Part shown: piece by piece, positions 46,105 through 58,241 of the stretch | How the letters are laid out: every line of letters begins with the position of its first letter | Numbering within the stretch: the stretch's first letter is position 1 | Assembly: GCA_951213105.1 (NCBI GenBank) | Contig: OX578153.1 | Location: 52,854,520-52,918,519, forward strand | Direction of reading: 5' to 3' | Source of the DNA: Amaurobius ferox | Taxonomy: Eukaryota > Arthropoda > Arachnida > Araneae > Amaurobiidae | DNA length: 64,000 nucleotides | Program-made: the position numbers and the translations under genes | Notes under the pieces: generated by a model | Told to the model about the DNA's origin: nothing | The model's input: only the letters and a program-made list of their open reading frames with translations | Databases searched by the model: none

Positions 46105-46119
46105 TTGGGGGGGGGGGGG
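46105..46119 (+). repeat. Poly-G run
   Basis: Run of about 12 Gs. Similar runs occur near 871, 5444, 47025, 47790 and 50777. Confidence 0.8.
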
Positions 46120-46208
46120 GAAGATCCTGAAACTTCAGAAGAAGGTGACATATTTGCATCCTCTCATTAAAATGTAGCTATCAGAGTTATACATTACTTT
46201 CTGCATAC

Positions 46209-48944
46209 TAGGAGTGTTCCGATATCTGATACCGATTATCAGTTTTGCCAATATATATCGGTATTTTTCCCAATACTAACGAAAAACAGATATTTGAGAA
46301 CCAATATCTTTTTCCTTTGTTTTTTATTCTTCAGCATTGAGAAAATGATTTTTCTTCAACTGCCTTTCGTTTTGAAAGAGAATGACATGTATAAAAATGA
46401 TAAAATACAGAAATACTTCACTTGTCATATACTGAAAGCCAGAAATAATACTGTCGAATCCTGTGCATCTGCATGAAAGGGAAACTTTGAAGTCGAAGGT
46501 CATTCGTATTATATTCTAATGTTTACAGTCAATGGTTCCATCCTTTTATTATTGATTTATCTTTAGAATGGAGATCTTTAACTCTTGATACAAAAAAGAA
46601 ATCCCAATTTGAAATTGGGCGAGTTGGTCATAAGCAAGTTGCAACAGTGACTAAAACAGTCAGATTTCTAGTAAAGATATTGTACTTTGTATTTCCAGTT
46701 GAAGACCGAGTTGCCAGATTGGGCAACATTCCGCTAATAGAACTAATTTCGAACACTTGTCGCGACTTTTTAAAACATAAAATAGCTAAAATACTAAAAA
46801 ATAAAATAAAATAACAATGCAGAATACCTTCCCGGGTCCTGTAGAATCTGTGTACCAAATTTCATAGCCGTACGATGCTTAGATTTCCAGCTATTTTTCA
46901 TGTATGCCCAGAAATATTTACCTATTTCTAAAGGGGGCAATTTGACACACGAATGATTTAAGTGGTGTACTGGCTAGAAAATTCCAAAACTCTAAAATCA
47001 ATTTATAGGAGAGTTGGAGGGAGGGGGGGGGGTGTAATTTTATTCTTTGCTTAGTGTCGATTTGGGCTAAAATGTTCTAAAAACCTGAACTCTTTAGGAA
47101 TTTTTTGCTCTAAAACCAGTATTTCCAAATATAATTAATCAGATTGAGATTCCCTGATGCTCCTTCCTCTTTTGCAAATACCCTGTTTTCACTAAGTGCT
47201 GACATTGAGTTATAGTCGAACCAAAACAGAGCAAGAGGAAGTTGGCGATTATGATGTGTGTGGTTAACGATTTCATGTTTGTGGTAATTAATGTTGAGAC
47301 CAATGAGGTTAAGTGTTAGGTTAAGATATTTTTTATCTCAATGTAAAACTTATTTCCAAGTTATCACTTTTACTTTCTCATACAAAAAAATATAGTATAA
47401 AGAAGGTATTGCTTTCACGAAACTTTTCAATTTTGATGCCAATATAGGTTTTAGGGCCATCCTGAAAACGTTTTTACTATTTTTAGCATGATGTCCATCT
47501 GTCTGTAGTTTATTTCTTGCGTATATGATAGCTGCCACAAATATTAATGAATTCCCATGAAACTTTATATTCTGCATTGTTAGCGACAGATCTAGAACTT
47601 GATAGAATTTTTTGAAATTCGAGCAAAAACTTCATATTTTCTTGACATGGCGGCATAAAACAAAATTTGACATAATCATGAATAAAACATGAATCATTTA
47701 TAGCTCAATGATAATGAAACTTTTTTTTTCAATAAATGTTGGGTGAAATAGCCGTGATGAAATTTTTATGTTTGGGACGTACTCAGAAGGGGGGGGGGGG
47801 GGGGACAGTTATGTTCCTAAGATACTAGTCAAGTGTGATCCCTGGATAGCTCAAGTGATCCAGCGTCAGCTGGCAAAGTGGAAAGTTTGTAGATCGATGC
47901 TACGTAGTTCTTATCCATGCCGTAACAATGATTTTTTTCTTAATTTTCTTACATACTTAAATACTTCAGTGTATAATAACTGATTTTTCAAGTAGTATAG
48001 CATACACCACAGTGTGCTTCCGTATGTTTAGTTAATTGCATAAATTACACCTTCTTACTGAGATCAGATTAGAGACACAGACTGGCGACCAGTGCCATCG
48101 CCGACATTTTTGGACCTCTGTGCAGTAAATGTGACCCCTTACTACCCCCTATTTTACAAGTTAATGACATTTTTAATAAACTGTTTTTTTGGCCCAGGGC
48201 CCTAAGCCTCCAGGGCTCATATGCAAAGTAACCTCTTTTCCCTGCATTTTGGTGGCTCTACTCACAAAAATTTTTCTCTCGGTTTATTCATTAGTTGACA
48301 TACATAGCCTTTCTTTTCCATTTTCTTGTCTCCTCAGCAAATTTTCATTGAACTATTGCATAACCATGTCGGCAGACAATAACTTTCTGAAAGGTTGCCG
48401 TGAAAGATTACCGCTACAAATGTTTTTTGCCAAAAGTGCAGAGAAAATTAATTAATTGATGTTTACTACAATTCACCAGCACAGATATAGCTAACAATGC
48501 ACACACATGTCCCATTAGAAGTACGATTGATAGAAAAGTTTTGATTTATGGTATGATATATTTATTTGTGTATTTCTATACTCTTATATCCGTGGTTACA
48601 ATTCAAAATTTTATACAATATTTTTCTATTCTCTATAGAAATATTTTTTCACTCTGTTCATATTAATATAAATTGTTCATTATTTCACGATCATTCTTTT
48701 ACCATCATTTTCAGAAGAGCATATAAAATATTTATTAACATGTGTATTATAAATATTTCATTTTTTAATATTTACGAAGGTGTTATGGCTGAAATAAGTT
48801 TTATACATAATTTTACAGCAATTATGAATTTGCTATATGTTATAATGGCAATCTAATATTGGTATCTGATTATATCGGTTCTTTTGTAATCCGATAGTAT
48901 CGGTTATTTGGTATTGGATCTTTTTTGATTTTGTGACATCCCTA
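46209..48944. mobile_element. hAT-like element nested in the Tigger element
   Basis: The left end is TAGGAGTGTTCCGATATCTG; the right end reversed is TAGGGATGTCACAAAATC, with GATATCTGATACCGATTATC and ACCGATACTATCGG subterminal echoes. The presumed 8-bp duplication is decayed (CTGCATAC and CTACGCAC, 5 of 8). No intact transposase is seen. The interior includes a run of about 16 Gs near 47790 and a repeat piece at 47360-47590. Confidence 0.45.
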
Positions 48945-49281
48945 CTACGCACACAGGACAAAATGCAAAGTTCGCTAAATAAATAAAGTAGTGTTGAAGA
49001 ATTCTTCTAACACTTCAAAAAGAAAAATAATAAAAAATCCTGGATTATTTCTTATGAGGTAACTTAAATTTTAATGTTTGATATGTAACATGCTCAATAA
49101 ATAGAAATTATTAAACTTAATAGAATTATTTAACTATGCATATTTAAATAACATAGTAAACGATCTTTCAATACTGTTTGCAGAAGTGTCATAAAGTGAA
49201 GCCTCGGTAAATCGACATCAGCTTAAAGTCAACATGTTTTCTGTTTTCCTTGGTATGATGAGTTATCGAGGTTCCACTGTA

Positions 49282-49679
49282 GTATTATTGTATGGAAGAG
49301 GTGTATGACTTGTATGTGTCAGTGGATATGAGTACAAGTGCTGTAAGCAAGCAAATGGAATGTTTTACAACTTTTGGCAGATCAGAGGTAAATCTTTTAC
49401 AACTAACTTTACTCTGTCTTACACTTTCAGTTCTAAATAATTTCACTGATTTTAGTGTTCTAAAAACTAAATAAAAAACAATGTGATTTATTTCAACATA
49501 ATCATATTATATTTCAATACAATTATATACAAGATTTCTCAAACTAGAGCAAACTAACTTTTTGTTCTGGAGTCTCAAATTACAAAAATAAATAGTAAAA
49601 GTGCAAAATAATATAGGATACAAACATTTGTGCAAAATTTCATCAGTGTAGTACATATTTACACAAAAACAATATATAC
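49282..49679. other. Intronic spacer, no gene
   Basis: A 60-residue open frame at 49292-49474 has no signature. Nothing else recognised. Confidence 0.35.
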
Positions 49680-49803
49680 CTGCATGCTTCTATATGCATC
49701 ATATTTTCTCGAACGTCATTAGCAGTAATACTGCTAACATTTCCAAAGCAAGTCAGGAGTCTGACAGCATGACTGGCAATGCAAGACCAGTTAGCATTAT
49801 GAC
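49680..49803 (-). CDS. Cysteine-rich protein gene, third supported exon
   Basis: Acceptor GATTTTAG and donor GTATAT on the minus strand bound 124 bases: two bases completing an Arg codon, 40 codons (HNANWSCIASHAVRLLTCFG, then NVSSITANDVRENMMHIEAC) and two bases carried into the next exon at 43850. Three cysteines, one possible N-glycosylation site (NVSS) and a conserved-looking Trp before a Cys. Phases match both neighbours. Confidence 0.82.
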
Positions 49804-49814
49804 CTAAAATCAAG

Positions 49815-50364
49815 AAAAAGTAAATTTATAATTCCATATTTTATAATACACACATAAAACAATACACAGAGACAATTAATAGTGAACTACAAGGGGTATT
49901 AAAAAATATGATTGTTTCCAGGAAATACAATATAGTAGGAAAAACCCATTAGCCTGATCGTCACTGCTGGGTTAACTTTTAGCAATTAGGTGACTTAAAA
50001 ATATGCTATACTCAGTGTTGTGCCCGTTCTTTTAAAATTGATACACATTCAAAATCAAAATCCACACCAAAAACTGAATACACATCTGCTCAAAATCCCC
50101 TTTTTGAAAAAGGAACTTGTTCAAATCTATGTTCTTCAACTCCCATTCACATTTTTCTTGAGTTCTAAAAATTTACAAGGAAAGAGGTTCCCAACATTTG
50201 CATTTTTGTAAAAAATTGCTGAAGTTGGAACTTTATTTTTACCTCCATATTGCGAGACATATTAGGTCATGGACTATGCAATTTGTTTCTCGTACATATT
50301 TTTATTCATTACACGTATTTTGTTGTATCTTATTAATATTAAAGACAAGATTAATGTTATTTAA
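49815..50364. other. Intronic spacer, no gene
   Basis: An open frame at 50198-50545 straddles the left end of the piggyBac element and so is not a gene. Confidence 0.4.
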
Positions 50365-51469
50365 CCCTTTTGGGACGGTTGACGCACCCGTGCATCGGCT
50401 GCAAACTCACATTCAAGGACGACTGTCACGTATCCGCGTCAAGGAAAAACTTACCCTAAAGGACGAGGATCACGTCAGAGCGTTTTCATATGGAACATTT
50501 TTATTTGAATTTATTTGTTTACTAGATGGCGTTAAATGTCCATGATAACAGCTCCAATGTATTTTGCAGATATTTGACCTTGGCATAAGGACAATCCAAT
50601 GAATTATTTCTCCATTTGGAGCGGTGAAACATGATTTTGTAATATAAACAAACAGAGCACTTCTCGCAGCATCAACAATTTTATAATTGAGTTTCGGGTC
50701 TCGTTTTGATTTTAGTTTATTTAATTTGTTGGTGAATTATAGGAATATGAGAGAGTATTTTTTTTCTTTTTTTTTAGGGGGGGGGGGGGGGAGGGCGTAA
50801 AGGAATGTGCCGCAATGAAATGAGTAGTTTATTTAGTTTATTTCGGATAAAAGAATGGCTGGGCTGAGACTTTTTCTTTCTGTGGAAGAATATATACTCG
50901 TATAGTAAACGTATAGTAAACGAACCAGACAGTAATGAAAGTGATGCAGGTAGTGAAGATTCGTGGGCTACAAAAGGCAAAAGAAAGTGCATAGAGAGTT
51001 ATTATGAATGCAAAGATTGCAATGTTGGTCTGTGCGTGGATTCTTGCTGTAAAATATACCATATGCAAAAGGTGTATTAATTAATGAAAATAACTACGCA
51101 ATTTTCTTGTATATATATGTACATAATTTCTATTAGCTATATAAATATTTCATTACAATTATTTCAATATTTTTTCTGATTAACTGATAACTATTTTAAT
51201 CAAGATAAATAATCATTTTTAATACACTAAAATTTTTAATATTTTGATAAAAGAAAATTTGTATGAAAAATATACATCAAATAAAAAATAAGTATTTCCT
51301 CTATTCCTGAAAAAAGTAGAATGCTGTGTTGAACGGGTGATTTTTAGTGAATTTTTTTCAAGAGTTAGGCTTAGCGCAAAATATTAGCCATCCTTTGGGA
51401 ACTGTTTGGAAATGAAGCGCTCCGTCTTTTGGACCACGGCAGTTTCGGAATGCCGCTGTCCCGAAAGGG
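50365..51469 (+). mobile_element. piggyBac-like element, 1.1 kb, internally deleted
   Basis: The left end is CCCTTTTGGGACGGTTGACG; the right end reversed is CCCTTTCGGGACAGCGGCAT. TTAA flanks both ends (50361-50364 and 51470-51473), the exact piggyBac target duplication. A remnant of the transposase C-terminus survives at 50868-51080. A run of about 14 Gs lies near 50777. Confidence 0.88.
50868..51080 (+). pseudogene. piggyBac transposase, C-terminal remnant
   Basis: About 70 codons remain, ending at TAA 51078-51080. The end reads KRKCIESYYECKDCNVGLCV and then DSCCKIYHMQKVY, the cysteine/histidine zinc-binding domain that closes piggyBac transposases and binds their inverted repeats. The upstream acidic stretch EPDSNESDAGSEDS is also seen in the family near here. 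The catalytic Asp residues are lost with the rest of the gene, so it cannot act alone. Confidence 0.8.
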
Positions 51470-51754
51470 TTAAGCTCCTAGTTTTTTTCTAAACAGAAAG
51501 AGGGTTGGATCTCAGAAGCCCAAGTTTTTAGGTTGACATTCCATACATTATATAAAAATATGAAATTTTGATCAAACTGCTGTTAGAATTTATCTGCAAA
51601 ATAAATGTTCTTTAACATAAAATGTTGATACAAAGTTTCAATCAGTTTCAAAGGTTAGAAAATAGTATTTATTGCCTGGATAGAGAAAACAACAACACAA
51701 TCAAAAGGCTGATGCACTTGATCTGTCTCTCTATCCTGACAAAGTGGCTTTTTA

Positions 51755-52057
51755 TAACACTTTACAATAGTTTAAAAGTGTTTTTGGCTTTGTTCATTTT
51801 GTCTGTCTGCCTGTTCACACAATAACTGCCAAAAAAATGACTATCAAAATGAAATTTTAGTATGTTGTTGAAACAATCTGTGGAACATATGGGAATGTAA
51901 ATGAATATCATCCAAATTAGTTTTGGATTGAACTGGGTTGAAAAAATAAAATACATTGAACCCTATGGGATCTAATTTTTCAAACATTTTTTAAGCAATG
52001 TTAAAATTCACAAATTGCTTAAAAAATTTTAGGAAATATTCAAATTATCCCATAAAA
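51755..52057 (+). repeat. R1 dispersed repeat, copy 4, left part
   Basis: ATAACACTTTACAATAGTTT, a short (TCTG) run, CACACAATAACTGCC, ATTTTAGTATGTTGTTGAAA and AATATTCAAATTATCCCAT follow the R1 order, then stop at the hAT insertion and resume at 54690. Confidence 0.75.
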
Positions 52058-52246
52058 TAGGGGTGCACAACCTTTACAGCACAAGGGCCATTCACATAAA
52101 ATGATAAGGCTGCCGACGGCCAACATACCCAATTTGAAAGTAAATATCAACAGTTTACGTTTGTATATATAGTAATAGTACAATATAAAAGTCTTTTTAA
52201 AAAAACGTGTAAAGATTGACCACAAATAAGCACATTAGTGTGATGG

Positions 52247-52536
52247 CTGGGGCGCGGTAGCCCATTGGTTAGCGCGCTGGAATTGCACTCGGTAGGCCCG
52301 GGTTCGATTCCAGCCACTGCCAAAACTGCCGCCGTGTTCATGCGGAGTACGATCACGTTAAACATGTGGGTCCGAAAGTCCTTCCGAGAGGTTGGTGGTA
52401 GGGGAAGGAGGGTACGGTCTCTGTGGATGCCTCCCCCATTGGGTTCCGGTCTAAATTGGGTGGCACTTCCCGACCGTCCAAACAGTTACCTTACACCTTT
52501 CTGGTAGGTCGGACGGTCTGGGTTTCAACAACAACA
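52247..52536 (+). mobile_element. tRNA-derived SINE, full length, inside the hAT
   Basis: Head with TAGCCCATTGGTTAGCGCGC and the B box GGTTCGATTCC, tail CTGGGTTTCAACAACAACA. Perfect 15-bp duplication ACATTAGTGTGATGG at 52232-52246 and 52537-52551. Very close to the copy at 45535, so this is a young insertion and later than the hAT. Confidence 0.95.
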
Positions 52537-52743
52537 ACATTAGTGTGATGGTTGAGACTGAATTTTACCAACAATTTTTGGTATATTGTGTTCAAAGCTA
52601 TTTGTTGATATTCTCAAGGCAGATTGCAAGTGTTGATCTGTCAATTTATATTTCTTAATTTTGACTTATTTACATTCATATGGGAAAATGTTCGCATATA
52701 TAGGTACTACCAAATATGGTAGCACATATACTTGCATTATTTT

Positions 52744-54339
52744 TTAAGTGCAAAATTCATCAGGTAGAGTTTTATAAAAGTCAAAAATGTCTAAATCATG
52801 GTATCGAGACTTGCATAAGTCAGAAGTTTGTAAGTCAATGAGTTCCATTTGAACATTTTCGGGAGCTTCTTGAACTGGAATAGAAAATGGATCACCAAAC
52901 AATTTCATTTTAACCTTATGCTACTCAAAATCTGTGAATTGCTTTTCAAATGAGCTAAACAGCTTGTTTATTTGTTCTGAAAAATCCAGTGGTTTATCAA
53001 GAAATTGTTTCTTGAGTTTCATGAGGTAAGGAAAGTTTATGAAATTTTGACAACTTAGCTGCTTTGAGAACAAACAGCTGGAGTTTTAGTTTGAAAGCAG
53101 ATACTACATTAGCCATTTGGTTAACAAATTGGTTTTTTTCCCATCAATTTTTTGCCTAGATAATTCAGATGGGCTGTCGTATCAACCAAAAATGCTAAGT
53201 CACACTTAAAAGATAGTTCTTTTAACATCCTAGTTTGCTTGCCTTTTTCTTCAAGGAGTGGTATTATTTCATCAATCAAGTCAGCAAACCTATTCAATGC
53301 CTCTCCACGGCTCAAGCACAGTACCTCACAGTAATATATCAGACCACTATGTGAAGCATCTGTATGTTCTAACATCTCCTTAAATTGTCTGTAATTCAAA
53401 CCATGTGAGGGAATAAAATGAATAGCATCACTCACTGCCTTCATTAAGCGGTCAAATCTCAGTTCATTTGCACACAGCTGTTCCTAGTGAATAATGCATT
53501 GATACCAGAGCAAACCTTTGCCTCGATCACCCAAATGGTTTCTCAGCAAACTCACCATACCATTCTGAACTCCAATCATAGCTGGAGCACCATCAGTGGT
53601 GATACTAACTAGTTTGTTATTATCGAAATTATGTGCGGAACACCAAATTCAAGATGGAGGATAAAATATCGTATCCAGTTGTTCTCCCCTTCATTGAACT
53701 CATTCCAATCAGTTCTTCAGTTACCTCAAAATTTTCAGAAATCCCTCTAACAAACAAAAGTAGCTGAGCTGTTGAAGTGTTGTATGTTGACTTATCAGCT
53801 GCTAGAGAAAAGTACTTAAATTTGGTGGCAGCAATTTGTAGTTGTTCATTAATATCATAAGACAAATTTTCAATTCTTCTCTGAATTGTCATTCTGCTGA
53901 GGCTCACATTTTTAAATTAGTTGGTGGCTTCAGGGCACAATTTCTCGGCAGCCAACAAAATGCACTGCTTGGCAAAATCTCCATGAGTAAATGGGCGGCT
54001 ACTTTTAATGATTATGGCTGTGATATCCAAAGACACTTCAACACAGTTATGCAAGTGTGCAGACGCTTTTGTAAGCACATTCCTTTGCGCAATGAAAGAA
54101 CAACGAAGAAATTTGATTCTGCGATTTTGATCTTCTCCCTCAAGCTTTGAAACTGCCGAGTGTTTCGTCTCCTAGTGTCGCTTAATGTTATACTCCTTGC
54201 AAACACTAATCGTAAAATTACATATCAAGCATGTAATTTGACTATCTTGCTCTACAAAAAAAAAATACTTTGAAGTCCAGGCTTCCGAAAACTTTCTATT
54301 ATCGTCCGCTACCTTTCTTTTCATTATCGATCTTTCCAT
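52744..54339 (-). pseudogene. hAT transposase pseudogene, Charlie/GTF2IRD2-like
   Basis: On the minus strand from ATG 54339 it opens with a BED zinc finger (C-LIC and KRH, with ITCLICNFTISVCKEYNIKR). It then shows the hAT core: SRPFTHGDFAKQCILLAAEK, MTIQRRIENLSYDI, FSLAADKSTYNTSTAQLLLF, ITTDGAPAMIGVQNGMVSLL (catalytic Asp region), LMKAVSDAIHFI and the C-terminal KMKLFGDPFSIPVQEAPENV. Breaks: an in-frame TAG in the zinc finger near 54175 where the family has Tyr, a TAA near 53930, a stop in the CIIH-EQLCANEL segment, and several frameshifts and stops between 53120 and 52900. It ends early at 52744, so the last dimerisation segment is lost. It cannot make functional enzyme. Confidence 0.85.
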
Positions 54340-54689
54340 CGTGGCAAATAAGTATTATACGAGAGACGTAACAATGTGTACTTGCAAAGTCAAAAGTACA
54401 CCAGTGCAAATCATGCAAGCCACCCTTCTGAAGCAATTTTTTTCTCCCCGCTCCTAGCATATGCGTACAAGAACACTCGCGCCTGTGCTATACAGGCTAG
54501 AAAAGTTCTTTCCCACTTAGGCGGTGAAACTAGTGAAACTAGCTTCGGTGAACGCCCGGCTTTACTCTTGGCTCATTGCCAAATCATTGAAAATTTTTTC
54601 TTCTCACCAACCCATTCTAGAGCGATAGTCAAATCGCGATAACTGATGAGCCCTCGGCGGGCCACAGACTGTGCACCCCTACCATAAAA

Positions 54690-55345
54690 TATATATAAAA
54701 AATTTCAGCAAAATATGTTTGATAGTTTTTTAAATAAAAATTAAAATAATATTTACACCCATATAATATGAAGAGACCCACATCAAAATAAAATATGGCA
54801 TCCATCTTTTTTCCCAGTGTCAAAATCACGATTCTTAAAGTTCTTTTAAATTTATATTTAGTGTTGCATCCTTCCTAAAACCACTTTATTTTCGTATAAT
54901 TTCTGTGAATCTATATTCTGCGCCAACGAAATTACAATATTTTTCAGTTTAAATGATCATCAAACTTTGATTATTTTTACAACGAAGCCTAATTTTAATG
55001 AATGCAGAATGTAAACAAACGATTGTAAGATGAGTTGTATAAGAATTGCTGAATTTTTTTCACATAAAATTATTTAACTCTGGAGTCTGGAATAAAAGTG
55101 TATGAATGAAATATTCACTGCTTTTACATATACAACCAGACAATTTACATTTCGATAACATCATTCAAATAAAGTTCAATTTTCTTTATGAAGTTTTATG
55201 TTTTCCAAGAAAAATAAATTATTGTAGTTCTGTGATAATTAAAAAAATATCACCACTAAATGTATCACATTTTAGATGTTTAAATAATTGCCTTTCAGTT
55301 GGAAAGTGTTTCATAATCAATGCTTTATGCATGATTAATCTTTCT
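54690..55345 (+). repeat. R1 dispersed repeat, copy 4, right part
   Basis: Continues R1 after the hAT: AAAATTTCAGCAAAATATGT, an intact ACACCCATATAATATGAAGA (the empty target of the mini-elements at 3966), TTTATATTTAGTGTTGCATC, and the 3' end CAGTTGGAAAGTGTTTCATA with AATCAATGCTTTATGCATGA. Confidence 0.75.
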
Positions 55346-55389
55346 TGCTGCCTTTCAAACTGCTCTTTCCCATTTTGTTATTAATGATC

Positions 55390-55875
55390 ATTTTACACCT
55401 ATTATTATAAAACTTTTCTTTTAATTAGCTGTAATAACCACAGTAACATTTTACTTTATGAATCTATTTTTATATATATTTATCGTGACTCTATTTGTAA
55501 TTTTGACCCCGTTCAAACCCTCAGTTTGACTAGGCGTCTCATTTCTGACTCTCTGCGTATTAAACCTTTGTATAACTTTTTGGATATCTAGTCCATGTCT
55601 CCTTTGATTTTAATGACTTGTTTATTGGCCTTGAATTTATTATCTACAGTTAATTATGTGTATACTTTGTAATTTAACTATTTTTATTGCTATCAAATTT
55701 TCTGATTACCCATATGCAAATCTTGTTACACAGTTATGGGCTATGTATAAGAGCCCATGTCCATCACATTTTAAACAATTTGCATTGCTACTGATAAAGG
55801 CCATTGTAGTGTTCAAAAGCACTCTGGATATTTTGTAATTTAAATGCACATCACTGAAGGTATATTGAAGATTTT
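55390..55875 (+). mobile_element. Penelope-like repeat fragment, copy 4
   Basis: Parallels 22900-23400: TTAGCTGTAATAACCACAG, GACTCTATTTGTAATTTTGA, CCCGTTCAAACCCTCAG, then CATATGCAAATCTTGTTACA and a worn hammerhead-like motif CTGATAAAGGCCATTG at 55791 followed by TTCAAAAGCACT. Confidence 0.45.
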
Positions 55876-56014
55876 TTTTACCATAACACTTGGTTATCTT
55901 TGTTATATATTTTAAAGGGTGATCTATTTTTTAAAAATACTTTAGGGGAATCATCAGTTTTGACATTGAAAATAGCATACAAATACACACAATAAGAAAT
56001 ATATAAGCACTTAC

Positions 56015-56139
56015 GGTGAGAAAGATGTTGATCACAAAACTGGGCGAATCCCATATTAACTTTTGATTGAGGCTGATACATTTGAGGAAAATAATTCTGC
56101 ATGCAGTTATCGGAGCAATATGGAATATCCTGAAGTTTT
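56015..56139 (-). CDS. Cysteine-rich protein gene, second supported exon
   Basis: Acceptor ATTTTTTTCAG and donor GTAAGT on the minus strand bound 125 bases: one base completing a Lys codon, 41 codons (KLQDIPYCSDNCMQNYFPQM, then YQPQSKVNMGFAQFCDQHLS and H) and one base carried to 49803. Cysteines are spaced C-x3-C ... C, as in a small disulfide-bonded domain. Phases match both neighbours. Confidence 0.82.
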
Positions 56140-56149
56140 CTGAAAAAAA

Positions 56150-57965
56150 TTTAAATAAATCAAAATGATAGATAGCAAGAAAACATGAGTAATGTACAAT
56201 TAATATAGTAGGGAAAAAATCTTAAATGATATATTTACAAATTAAACTATGAATAATTTGCAATTCTTAAATTCTAATTTTCTACTATAGGGGAGAGTAG
56301 GGCTCCTTGAGGAACGTATTAGTTTTTGATTGTCATAAACCTTTTTTTTTTCTATATTTCTATCTTAACCAAACACTTACTTCAGAACCATAAAATACTT
56401 CCGCATAAGATAAAAGTAAATCTACTTCAAATGTCTTATAAATAATACCTTCTTTTTTTAGGTGGGGCACCTTGGGACAGTGCCTTTAATGGATAAAAAA
56501 AAAACATCATTAATTCTCAACTTTAGAATACAAATTTTTTATTTTCTTTACAATACATAGTAATGTATAGGGAAAGTATTTGAATTGTGTCAAAAATGGC
56601 ATAATTCCAAAAGTTTTTTTATAGATCTACCTATTTTTTTCAATAATCTAACACCCCCAATTTTTTTTTTTAATAATATCTGTGCAATATATGTATCCTC
56701 TCAAAGTCAAAAACTATTCGACGAAAATTCACAGAATTTAGCACAAAGAGTCACTTATGGGTTACCCTGGTGTTGATTATATTTTGGTATGATTCAGGAA
56801 AGAACCTGCTTTTTTGCAAAATGGAAAGTAAAAATCTTCAAAATCTAAAATAAAAGGTTATATATTCTCAAATGTATCAACTAAATGCAGACTTTATAAG
56901 TAACTTTTGACGACAAAAAGAATGAGACCAACTCCATAATGCCTAGATTAACTGATCGAGATATTTTATTTTTTCTCATTTCTGCCACATCACCTTTGAA
57001 AATATACCCAGCTGCCAAATGAAAATGCACTTTCAGTGTAATTTCAAGTAATTATCTGTGATGCAATTAAACTCAATAATAAACTATAAAAGAAAGAGAA
57101 AATGAATTTGAGTCTGTAGGGAAAGTAATGTTTTGCTGACATCAGATTTTTGGTTATATTGCCCAATTTAAATAACTAGCATAACAGACAAATTTGAACA
57201 GAAACAATTTTATGCAATGCACATGTATATATCGAGCAGATAGTGAATAATCGGAAAAATCTGGAAAAACAAAATTGAACATTTTCAAATAAAAAATTAA
57301 GTGGCTTCTTGGGTAACAGAAGTTGAATTTGAATGCCTACAGCAAATTAAAATCATCATATACAGCAATCACTGCAAAACACAATTACCATGGTTTTTCC
57401 CTAGGTGCCTCAACTGGCTAGATACTTCCTATAAAGGCTCTCATGCTTTTAATCTTAACTCTAGAATGACCATGTTACATCTATTTTCACAATAACATGT
57501 TTCTTTGATATGTAGTTTTAATTAAATTCTAATTCCACTGTTATTGCCTACAAAATTTACATAAAAGTAGTTTTACTGTTGAAAAACTAGAAGCATCTGA
57601 TAAATTATTACCAAACTGCAGTAGTGAGTAGAGCTATCAAAATGCAGCAGTAAATGCACAGAAGGGCTATCTAATAGTACATAAATTAACAATATTTTAA
57701 TCTCAAATCTGATTTTAAATTTTAAGATGCCCCAGGGTGCCTCACTCTCTCCTACAAGACACTTGTCTACCAAGCAAGCTATGTTTTGTAAATAGCCACT
57801 TTTGACGAGTTACTATCCATTGATTTTAAATAGTGGCTAACATCCTCAATGTTAAACATAAAAAGTTAAATTTTTAAAATTCCAAAATGAAAATAAACAC
57901 TGAAATTTGTTTAAAGTTTAATCATCCAACATATACTATAAAATATTAAACTGAAATTTTCTTAC
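56150..57965. other. AT-rich intronic spacer, no gene
   Basis: Short open frames at 56585-56776 and 57301-57495 have no signature. Text around 56280-57500 (TGGGGCACCTTGGGACAGTG at 56463) may be a diverged repeat, but no boundary was found. Confidence 0.35.
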
Positions 57966-58066
57966 TTGCAATGAAATGGAGTACCAACTTTACGTAAATC
58001 AGAGATGAACAATTTTATCTTCAAAATACATTTTACCAAATCACACTTCTCTGATGCTTCAATCTT
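57966..58066 (-). CDS. Cysteine-rich protein gene, first supported exon
   Basis: Acceptor GTACGTACCAG and donor GTAAGA on the minus strand bound 101 bases: 33 codons in phase 0 (KIEASEKCDLVKCILKIKLF, then ISDLRKVGTPFHC) and two bases carried to 56139. The exon begins on a codon boundary. It is too short of a start to be the first exon; a signal peptide should lie upstream (see 61892-61951). Three cysteines, with a C-x4-C pair. Confidence 0.75.
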
Positions 58067-58241
58067 CTGGTACGTACAAACTTCAAAATAGAAAAATAAA
58101 ACTTTTAATATTATATTTAAATCTAAATATGTCCAATATAAAAAACTTAAACTAAATAAATATATATGAAATAAAAACTTTGTAAATGGGCAGCTTAAAA
58201 TAAAACAAAATTTTGGTTAATAATACACGGCCAAGTATGTG

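Larger units (their letters stand above)
45380..49279. mobile_element. pogo/Tigger-like DNA element, 3.9 kb, heavily invaded
   Basis: The left end is CAGTGGAACCGTGATAATAC; the right end reversed is CAGTGGAACCTCGATAACTC. TA flanks both ends (45378-45379 and 49280-49281). The CAGTGGAACCTCGATAA terminal text is typical of pogo/Tigger elements. A SINE (45535-45815) and a hAT-like element (46209-48944) lie inside. No recognisable DDE transposase remains, so the original core is probably short. Confidence 0.7.
52058..54681. mobile_element. hAT element, 2.6 kb, with clean ends, inserted in R1
   Basis: Perfect 12-bp inverted ends TAGGGGTGCACA and TGTGCACCCCTA. Identical 8-bp flanks CCATAAAA at 52050-52057 and 54682-54689 are the hAT target duplication, and R1 reads through once they are merged. 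GGGCC-rich subterminal text (CAAGGGCC, GGCGGGCCAC) is typical of Charlie-type hATs. It carries a broken transposase gene on the minus strand and a SINE. Confidence 0.95.

Noticed and set aside
50198..50545. 115-residue open frame
   Set aside because: It crosses the TTAA boundary of the piggyBac element, joining unrelated sequences.
53842..54150. Plus-strand 102-residue open frame
   Set aside because: It is antisense to the hAT transposase pseudogene, whose protein motifs are clear on the minus strand.
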